A stretch of DNA of 64,000 nucleotides from Ruminococcus gauvreauii. GTDB lineage: Bacteria; Bacillota; Clostridia; Lachnospirales; Lachnospiraceae. Where the stretch lies: positions 868,001 through 932,000 of the forward strand of contig NZ_CP102290.1 in NCBI RefSeq assembly GCF_025151995.1, written 5' to 3'. How positions within the stretch are numbered: position 1 is the stretch's first letter; each line of letters begins with the position of its first letter. A model generated the notes under the pieces. That model was not told the origin of the DNA. It saw nothing but the letters and a program-made list of their open reading frames with translations, and searched no databases. The position numbers were made by a program, and so were the translations under genes. This document shows, in pieces, positions 59,850-64,000 of this stretch.

Positions 59850-61535
59850 ATGGGATTCAAATCAGACATTGAAATTGCTCAGGAGAGTACAATGACGCCA
59901 ATTACCGAAATTGCACAGAAAGCGGGGATTGATGATAAATACCTCGAACAATACGGTAAGTACAAAGCAAAAATTGATTACAATTTATTGCAGGAATCTG
60001 ATGCCCCCAACGGAAAACTGGTCCTGGTAACTGCGATCAACCCGACTCCTGCAGGAGAGGGCAAAACAACAACGACAGTGGGGCTCGCTGACGGACTGCA
60101 GAAACTGGGTAAAAATGTTATGGTTGCACTCCGCGAACCATCTCTCGGACCGGTCTTTGGTGTAAAAGGCGGCGCTGCAGGAGGCGGATATGCTCAGGTA
60201 GTCCCAATGGAAGATATCAACCTGCATTTCACTGGTGATTTTCACGCCATCGGAGCTGCCAACAATCTTCTGGCTGCTATGATCGACAACCACATTTTCC
60301 AGGGCAATGCTTTGAATATTGACCCTCGTAAGATTACCTGGAGAAGATGTGTGGATATGAACGACCGTCAGCTGCGTAATATCGTAAACGGTCTTGGAGG
60401 CAAGACAAACGGTATGCCGCGCGAAGACGGATATGATATCACAGTTGCATCAGAGATCATGGCTGTCCTCTGTCTTGCAAGGGATATCGACGACTTAAAA
60501 CAGCGTCTCTCCCGCATTATCGTAGGCTATACTTATGGAAGCGTCGCAGAGCAGAAACCGGTAACTGCAGGCGACCTGAATGCTCAGGGAGCTATGTGTG
60601 CACTGCTGAAAGATGCACTGAAACCAAATCTGGTTCAGACGCTGGAACACGTTCCGGCCATCGTACACGGCGGACCATTTGCCAATATCGCGCACGGCTG
60701 CAACTCTGTCATTGCAACCAAGATGGCTCTGAAACTGGGAGATTACGCGATCACAGAAGCGGGATTCGGCGCTGACCTCGGGGCTGAGAAGTTCCTCGAT
60801 ATCAAATGCCGTATGGCCGGCCTGACACCTTCGGCTGTTGTCATTGTAGCCACCGTCCGCGCTCTGAAATACAACGGCGGTGTTCAGAAAGCCGATCTGA
60901 ACAACGAAAACCTGGAAGCACTGGAAAAAGGTCTTCCGAATCTGCTCCAGCATGTTGGAAATATCAAAAACGTATATGGTCTTCCGTGTGTTGTTGCAAT
61001 CAATGCATTCCCGACAGATACCAAGGCAGAACTCGACCTTGTGGAATCCAAATGCCGTGAGCTCGGCGTCAACGTTGCACTCTCCGAAGTCTGGGCCAAA
61101 GGCGGCGAAGGCGGCGTCGCACTCGCAAAAGAGGTCATCCGTCTCGTGGAAGAGCCAAGCGAATTCCATTATTCGTATGAACTGGAAGGCAGCATCGAAG
61201 ATAAGCTGAATCAGATCGTTAGAAAGATTTATCACGGAAACGGTGCCGTCCTGACTGCAAACGCACAGAAACAGGCCCAGGAACTGGAAGCAATGGGCTT
61301 TGGAAACTGTCCGATCTGTGTTGCCAAAACACAGTACAGCTTTACTGATGATCAGAATAAACTGGGTGCTCCTGCCGATTTTGATGTTACTGTAAGAAAC
61401 CTCAAAATTTCCGCAGGCGCAGGCTTTATCGTGGCACTGACAGGAGAAATCATGACAATGCCGGGGCTTCCGAAAGTACCTGCGGCAGAGCGCATTGATG
61501 TAGACAGTTCGGGAAAGATTTCCGGTCTGTTCTAG
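59850..61535 (+). CDS. fhs: Formate--tetrahydrofolate ligase
   Basis: The 561-residue enzyme makes 10-formyl-THF from formate, THF and ATP, for purine synthesis and acetogenic one-carbon flow. The P-loop is TPAGEGKTTTTVGLADGL, and EPSLGPVFGVKGGAAGGGYAQV and FTGDFHAIGAANNLLAA are strong family signatures. The start has AAGGAG. It is preceded by a ZTP riboswitch and followed, after a hairpin, by the formate channel focA, which supplies its substrate. Confidence 0.98.
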   Translation: MGFKSDIEIAQESTMTPITEIAQKAGIDDKYLEQYGKYKAKIDYNLLQESDAPNGKLVLVTAINPTPAGEGKTTTTVGLADGLQKLGKNVMVALREPSLGPVFGVKGGAAGGGYAQVVPMEDINLHFTGDFHAIGAANNLLAAMIDNHIFQGNALNIDPRKITWRRCVDMNDRQLRNIVNGLGGKTNGMPREDGYDITVASEIMAVLCLARDIDDLKQRLSRIIVGYTYGSVAEQKPVTAGDLNAQGAMCALLKDALKPNLVQTLEHVPAIVHGGPFANIAHGCNSVIATKMALKLGDYAITEAGFGADLGAEKFLDIKCRMAGLTPSAVVIVATVRALKYNGGVQKADLNNENLEALEKGLPNLLQHVGNIKNVYGLPCVVAINAFPTDTKAELDLVESKCRELGVNVALSEVWAKGGEGGVALAKEVIRLVEEPSEFHYSYELEGSIEDKLNQIVRKIYHGNGAVLTANAQKQAQELEAMGFGNCPICVAKTQYSFTDDQNKLGAPADFDVTVRNLKISAGAGFIVALTGEIMTMPGLPKVPAAERIDVDSSGKISGLF

Positions 61536-61552
61536 AGTACCACGACAATCAC

Positions 61553-61582
61553 AAAAGGGTGTAGAAAATTCTACACCCTTTT
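61553..61582 (+). terminator. Hairpin between fhs and focA
   Basis: AAAAGGGTGTAGAA pairs with TTCTACACCCTTTT (61553-61582), followed by ATTT. No promoter is visible between it and focA, so it is likely a partial terminator reducing focA expression. Confidence 0.7.
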
Positions 61583-61607
61583 ATTTGTATTTTTAGGAGG
61601 TAATATT

Positions 61608-62384
61608 ATGTTCCAATCTGCTTATTCTGACGTGGTAAATGCAGGATGCAATAAAACAAATCTTCTGAAAAAGAATCCATGGGGATACCTGATGGCTTCC
61701 GTAATCGCCGGAATGTTCATTGCATTCGGCAGCTTCGTATGTATGACAATCGGCGGTATCATGATCGCAGACAACGCTGCAACTGCAAAACTGATCTCTT
61801 CCCTTTCGTTTGCATCGGCCCTCAGCCTTGTCGTTATGGCAGGCAGTGAACTGTTCACTGGTAATAACTTCGTAATGGCGTGTGCTTCTTTCGCAAAAAA
61901 GGTCAGCTGGTTTGACACAATAAAATTATGGATCATCTGCTTTTTCGGCAATCTCATCGGAAGCTGGATCGCTGTCATCCTCTATCACATGACCGGGCTC
62001 ACAAAAAATTCCGATGTCGTGTCTTATTTCGCAACGGTCTCCGCCGCAAAATTATCGCTAAGCCCTCTTGAGATGATCACCCGAGGTATTCTGTGTAATA
62101 TTCTCGTCTGCCTGGCCGTATGGTGCAGCATCAAAATGCAGTCGGAGGCCGCAAAGCTCATCATGATTTTATGGTGTATCTTTCTCTTTATGATGTGCGG
62201 TTTCGAGCACAGCATCGCTAACATGAGTATCATCGGCGTCGGCCTTCTGCATCCGCTCACAGCAGATGCTACGATCTCTGTCAACTATTACATAACCGAC
62301 CTCTTCTTTGTCACGCTCGGCAACATGATCGGCGGAATTGTTTTTGTAGCACTTCCCTATTACTGGATCTCAGCAAAAGACTGA
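61608..62384 (+). CDS. focA: FocA/FNT family formate-nitrite transporter
   Basis: This 258-residue membrane channel has six predicted helices and FNT motifs: VIAGMFIAFGSFV, GSELFTGNNFVMACASF and GILCNILVCLAVWCS. FNT channels pass formate or nitrite across the membrane. Placement after fhs argues for formate uptake or release. The start has TAGGAGG. Its 3' end overlaps the convergent SDR gene by 25 bases. Confidence 0.93.
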   Translation: MFQSAYSDVVNAGCNKTNLLKKNPWGYLMASVIAGMFIAFGSFVCMTIGGIMIADNAATAKLISSLSFASALSLVVMAGSELFTGNNFVMACASFAKKVSWFDTIKLWIICFFGNLIGSWIAVILYHMTGLTKNSDVVSYFATVSAAKLSLSPLEMITRGILCNILVCLAVWCSIKMQSEAAKLIMILWCIFLFMMCGFEHSIANMSIIGVGLLHPLTADATISVNYYITDLFFVTLGNMIGGIVFVALPYYWISAKD

Positions 62385-63364
62385 TATTTTGACAGCCAGC
62401 GTATCGTATCCGATATGGTCACATACAGGTCTCTTGGTTTATAATTTAGTTCTGCGGTGGCCTTGTCGTGGCTAAACCTTCCATTGCTGGTCAATGCGTA
62501 TAAAGAGTATCTGGTATACAGCGGCCGTCTCTTCTTCAGCCTGGCGATCCGGCAGATCAAGGGAACCGACGCTTTCGCAATCCAAAGCGGAAGCGTCGGT
62601 ATTTTTTTCCCTCCAACAATGCTTCTCGCCATTTTAAGGACTTCCGTGACTTCATAGTACCGGTTAGACAGTATATAGCACTCCCCCGTCCTGCCTTTCT
62701 GTGCCGCCCGCAGGCATCCTCCCGCGACATCCCGGACATCTACAAAATCATATCCTCCATGCACGCACGCCGGAAGCTTCCCCCTGATATAGTCATTTAC
62801 CAGCTGAACAAGATAATTTTTCGCCCCATTGTACGGACCCAAAATCCCGGATGGATGTACAATCACTGCGTCCAGCCCGGAATGAGCCGCATCCATCACT
62901 GCCTGCGTCGCCTCCGCCTTTGTTTTGGCATATCCCCCAACCACGAGATCCGCCGAAAATTCCCTCACTTCCTTTTGCACAGCATATTTGCTGTGTTCCG
63001 GTATCGCATGTACGGAGCTGACATAGACAAGTCTTTGTACTTGATGTTCCCGGCACAGTTCAATCACATGTTTTGTTCCTCCGACGTTGACCTGCTGCAT
63101 CATGCCGGGAGCCTCATCCGAGATATCGACAATACCTGCGGTGTGAATAACGATCACATCCCTGTGCCTGATATCGGAAAACAGCGGCTGAAGACTGTCT
63201 TTCTTTCGAATATCTCCTTCCACATACCTGACTGTTTCCTTCATCCATGCCGGCTCTCCGGGCAGAATCAGTCCCCGTACCTCTTCTCCGCGCTTTAGCA
63301 GAATACGGATCAGTGTATTACCCAGGTGCCCGGCAGCACCTGTTATGATATAGAGACGCTTCAT
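62360..63364 (-). CDS. NAD-dependent epimerase/dehydratase (extended SDR)
   Basis: The 334-residue protein has the NAD-binding motif ITGAAGHLGNTLIR, the RLVYVSSVHA strand and the YAKTK active-site motif (YxxxK), and a dihydroflavonol-reductase-like C-terminal domain. Members reduce or dehydrate sterols, sugars or aldehydes; the substrate here is unknown. The ATG at 63364 follows GAGGTG. It converges on focA with overlapping 3' ends. A promoter is at 63419-63447. Confidence 0.9.
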   Translation of the reverse strand: MKRLYIITGAAGHLGNTLIRILLKRGEEVRGLILPGEPAWMKETVRYVEGDIRKKDSLQPLFSDIRHRDVIVIHTAGIVDISDEAPGMMQQVNVGGTKHVIELCREHQVQRLVYVSSVHAIPEHSKYAVQKEVREFSADLVVGGYAKTKAEATQAVMDAAHSGLDAVIVHPSGILGPYNGAKNYLVQLVNDYIRGKLPACVHGGYDFVDVRDVAGGCLRAAQKGRTGECYILSNRYYEVTEVLKMARSIVGGKKIPTLPLWIAKASVPLICRIARLKKRRPLYTRYSLYALTSNGRFSHDKATAELNYKPRDLYVTISDTIRWLSKYQSFAEIQ

Positions 63365-63418
63365 ACTAAACACCTCACAATCTTTTCGTACAATATGTTG
63401 ATTATCTTTCTTATTTGT

Positions 63419-63447
63419 ATTATACTAAATCTGGATATTGAATACAA
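63419..63447 (-). promoter_or_regulatory. SDR gene promoter
   Basis: Minus strand TTGTAT (63442-63447), 17-base spacer, TATAAT (63419-63424), in the divergent region with the TetR-type gene. Confidence 0.65.
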
Positions 63448-63527
63448 TCATCAGATTCCCACACAGTGTTGTATATCCGAACACTCGGTTATTTAATGTC
63501 TATCAACTACTCTTAAGGAGAAATTTC

Positions 63528-64000
63528 ATGGAAAACAAGAAAAGCAATGGCGGTGATCACAGGGTCCGTGTGACTAAAATGCTGATCAGAAAGGCATTTA
63601 TGAATCTGCTTCGTGAAAAACCCATTCAGAGCATCTCCATAACAGAACTCTGCTCAGCAGCAGGCATCAATCGAGGCACCTTTTATTCCCATTATTCCAA
63701 TATCAACGACCTTCTGAAAAAGCTGGAAGCTGAGATGCTGCTCGACTTTAAGAATGCACTGAATCCTCTGCTTCAGTCGGAATCCGAACCTCTTACTCCC
63801 TCGAAGATAACAGCCGGAATTTTTACATGCCTCAAGGATAATGCCGATATCTGCACGGTAACACTGGGGGATTACGGAGATAAAGACTTTGTACTTCATC
63901 TCATTCATCTCGGTTACGAGGTTTACCAGAAAACATATCCTCAGTTCTTCACCGGCACAACGCCAAAACAACTGGAGTATTTCTACGCCTACACGAGCGC
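63528..64000 (+). CDS. TetR-type regulator, 3' end outside window
   Basis: The open frame begins MENKKSNGGDHRVRV and runs off the window. The N-terminal helix-turn-helix (ITELCSAAGINRGTFYSHYSNINDLL) is of the TetR/AcrR kind, with a DhaS-like or TetR C-terminal domain following. AAGGAG lies upstream. It is divergent from the SDR gene and probably regulates it. Full length and ligand are not known because the end is missing. Confidence 0.88.
   Translation, partial: MENKKSNGGDHRVRVTKMLIRKAFMNLLREKPIQSISITELCSAAGINRGTFYSHYSNINDLLKKLEAEMLLDFKNALNPLLQSESEPLTPSKITAGIFTCLKDNADICTVTLGDYGDKDFVLHLIHLGYEVYQKTYPQFFTGTTPKQLEYFYAYTS

Noticed and set aside
60495..61235. 246-codon minus ORF inside fhs
   Set aside because: Antisense to a highly conserved fhs; no independent signals.

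Overview
The window is chromosomal DNA of a spore-forming, low-to-mid-GC Gram-positive anaerobe of the class Clostridia, most like Lachnospiraceae. The evidence is the spoIIA-sigF-spoVA sporulation block, an alpha/beta spore protein, the murB-rapZ-whiA-crh cluster, AddAB, a valS T-box, a ZTP riboswitch before fhs, and frequent AGGAGG ribosome sites. Genus assignment is inference. No phage, CRISPR array, rRNA or tRNA gene was seen. Most genes lie on the minus strand.

Layout. 0-1.5 kb: a GNAT gene cut by the window edge and a PAP2 phosphatase. 1.5-5.4 kb: minus-strand tcdA-murB-rapZ-whiA-crh, in which the HPr-like protein has Glu15 and Ser46, so it is Crh-like. 5.5-11.7 kb: spoIIAA-spoIIAB-sigF, an unlisted 50-residue membrane ORF, then spoVAA-AB-AC. 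A strong terminator, a ZIP transporter and upp separate these from spoVAD-spoVAE. 11.8-14.9 kb: folC, an unlisted 51-residue ORF and a zinc-ribbon/TPR membrane protein. 15-18.5 kb: a possibly decayed sugar locus with a half-length binding lipoprotein, a candidate small RNA, a Gfo/Idh/MocA oxidoreductase and a divergent LacI regulator. 18.6-28.3 kb: an LTA-synthase-like sulfatase, T-box-controlled valS, and a TetR/RND efflux pair. 28.4-30.2 kb: a BlaI/M56 sensor pair. 30.2-30.9 kb: a cobalamin riboswitch with no recognisable B12 gene behind it. 31.5-33.9 kb: a spore protein and a PadR-DUF1700-DUF4097-PspC envelope operon. 34-42.5 kb: addB-addA-MATE. 43-50 kb: nadE, hslO, a methyltransferase, and clpB with a DUF4250 gene. 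50-59.4 kb: an NlpC/P60 hydrolase, a pyrimidine nucleoside operon (cdd-pdp-BMP lipoprotein), and two tandem repeat-rich wall-binding amidases. 59.6-62.4 kb: ZTP riboswitch-fhs-focA. The right edge holds an SDR gene and a TetR-type gene cut by the window end.

The two most unusual items are non-coding. First, two copies of a ~153-bp foldback element (31743-31896 and 46780-46932) begin and end with GTAAC. Each is flanked by an 8-bp target duplication, and paired bases differ in compensating ways between the copies. They look like IS66-type MITEs. Second, an orphan B12 riboswitch on the minus strand at 30643-30817 has its own promoter and a following terminator. The transcript then runs into a hairpin-rich region without a recognisable gene, which raises the possibility of a B12-controlled regulatory RNA.

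The proteins and sites were read by eye. Family assignments rest on motifs, length and gene order. Promoters and terminators are pattern calls that have not been tested.
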